A stretch of DNA of 6,906 nucleotides from the NCBI GenBank assembly GCA_028712345.1, contig JAQTQF010000098.1:1-6906 (forward strand), read 5' to 3'. Every line of letters begins with the position of its first letter. The first letter of the stretch is position 1. Below, piece by piece: positions 6,570 to 6,906 of the stretch. Below the pieces are notes generated by a model. That model was given only the letters and a program-made list of their open reading frames with translations, ran no database searches and was not told where the DNA came from. The translations under genes were made by a program, and so were the position numbers. This stretch comes from Phycisphaerae bacterium (lineage in GTDB: Bacteria; Planctomycetota; Phycisphaerae; Sedimentisphaerales; UBA12454).

Positions 6570-6589
6570 ATTCCCGCTTTCGCGGGAAT
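6570..6589. repeat. Perfect 8-bp hairpin of the 'TTCCCGC-GCGGGAA' family
   Basis: ATTCCCGC (6570-6577) and GCGGGAAT (6582-6589) pair around the loop TTTC, followed by GACGG. Repeats of this exact style are widespread in intergenic DNA of environmental bacteria, as general knowledge. Its role here is unknown; its position between converging genes is typical. Confidence 0.7.
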
Positions 6590-6599
6590 GACGGTGTAG

Positions 6600-6618
6600 C
6601 CGCCGGATAAACCGGCGG
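6600..6618 (-). terminator. Hairpin after the minus-strand gene, possible terminator
   Basis: CCGCCGG (6600-6606) pairs with CCGGCGG (6612-6618) around ATAAA, and two further pairs form across a bulge (6598-6599 with 6620-6621). It lies 18 bases beyond the TAA of the minus-strand gene. No clear U tract follows on that strand, so it may be a factor-assisted or weak terminator, or just another repeat. Confidence 0.4.
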
Positions 6619-6636
6619 GCTTTAGGATTTTCACTT

Positions 6637-6906
6637 TTAGTATCTATCGATGGGCAGGGAGAGGGTTTGTGGTTTTGTCAAATCGATGAAGCTGCCCTTC
6701 TGGGCGGCTTTGAGCTGAACGGTCCCGAATTCCTGGTATGTGTTATAGAGCAGTGTGAGTTTCTCTTCATCCTTTGCTTCAAGGTATCTTTGCCACTGGC
6801 CTTTTTGGGCACCCCAGCGAATCTCCGTTCCATCCTTAGCGTAAAAAACAATGTGCGGCTGCGATTTGTTTCTCCTGCCGTTGAAATTACTCATATCGAT
6901 TGACCT
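6637..6906 (-). CDS. C-terminal part of an unidentified protein, tail weakly FtsQ-like (partial)
   Basis: The minus-strand frame ends at TAA (6637-6639) and stays open to the window edge. The visible part is 89 residues, in-frame RSID before MSNFNGRR. I think the methionine at 6894 is internal, because no SD sits at proper spacing before it and the frame continues upstream. The sequence is hydrophilic and ends with SFIDLTKPQTLSLPIDRY. The pattern 'DGTEIRWG...K..LL...G...ID' recalls the C-terminal end of FtsQ/DivIB cell-division proteins, where a WG-containing strand is followed by a short helix and an ID(L/V)R-like strand. That resemblance is faint and made from memory. If it holds, the full gene would encode a single-pass membrane protein whose N-terminus lies outside the window. 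It converges on the methylase gene. Confidence 0.55.
   Translation of the reverse strand, partial: RSIDMSNFNGRRNKSQPHIVFYAKDGTEIRWGAQKGQWQRYLEAKDEEKLTLLYNTYQEFGTVQLKAAQKGSFIDLTKPQTLSLPIDRY

Larger units (their letters stand above)
6299..6636. other. Convergent intergenic region packed with repeats and hairpins
   Basis: The region lies between the end of the methylase gene and the end of the minus-strand gene. The first part (about 6330-6430) is a purine-rich tract with a tandem repeat; the second (6496-6618) holds four unrelated strong hairpins. No credible gene is seen. The frame through the purine tract (ending TAA at 6418-6420) would give a Lys/Gly/Glu repeat peptide, but it has no ATG or RBS. 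Confidence 0.7.

Noticed and set aside
6496..6589. Possible CRISPR array from repeated palindromes
   Set aside because: The hairpins differ in sequence and spacing, so there is no constant repeat with unique spacers.
6667..6903. Plus-strand frame of 78 codons at the right end
   Set aside because: It overlaps the minus-strand gene end, which has a more normal protein composition and sits 18 bases from a strong hairpin; the plus frame is rich in Phe, Leu and Cys as expected of a shadow.
1..6906. Multi-gene defence island (BREX, DISARM or type I R-M)
   Set aside because: Only one methylase-nuclease gene is present; there is no helicase, ATPase, phosphatase or specificity subunit in the window, and DUF4954 is not a known partner.

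Overview
The window comes from a bacterial chromosome of moderate GC content. The genes use SD-type ribosome binding sites and are separated by spacers full of short repeats. A DUF4954 protein, a cysteine-rich small-protein tail and spacer repeats of the 'CACGAAT / ACGGATT' and 'TTCCCGC-TTTC-GCGGGAA' types would suit an anaerobic environmental lineage such as Planctomycetota (Phycisphaerae-like) or a Bacteroidota relative. This placement is inference from general resemblance; no rRNA or other marker gene is present.

Layout. (1) Bases 1-75 are the end of a small zinc-ribbon-like protein, followed by a clear rho-independent terminator (98-130). (2) Bases 131-719 appear to be non-coding and repeat-rich. 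They hold nested inverted repeats (255-364), a 255-bp element bounded by imperfect inverted repeats of about 45 bp (370-624), and the likely promoter of the next gene. (3) Bases 720-2711 encode a complete 663-aa DUF4954 protein, a predicted left-handed beta-helix (hexapeptide-repeat) protein of unknown function. (4) Bases 2712-2851 are a short spacer with no visible terminator. It carries a 30-bp array of three ten-base units and what looks like a duplicated start region. (5) Bases 2852-6298 encode a 1148-aa single-chain restriction-modification-like enzyme. It has an N-terminal PD-(D/E)XK nuclease, a helical connector, a gamma-type N6-adenine methyltransferase core with an unusual NFPF motif IV, a target-recognition region and a long lysine-rich C-terminus. 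Its start is a TTG. (6) Bases 6299-6636 are a convergent intergenic region with a purine-rich direct repeat and four strong hairpins. (7) Bases 6637-6906, minus strand, are the 3' end of a gene that runs off the window.

The two complete genes point the same way and could be co-transcribed, but nothing in their content suggests a shared function. The type IIG/IIL-like enzyme has no separate specificity subunit, helicase or partner gene here, so I read it as a self-contained DNA-modification or defence gene rather than part of a larger island. The most interesting signals are the apparent repeat insertion that turned the methylase start from ATG into TTG, the ten-base-phased repeat arrays, and the altered catalytic motif IV. 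I do not see a convincing new multi-gene system.
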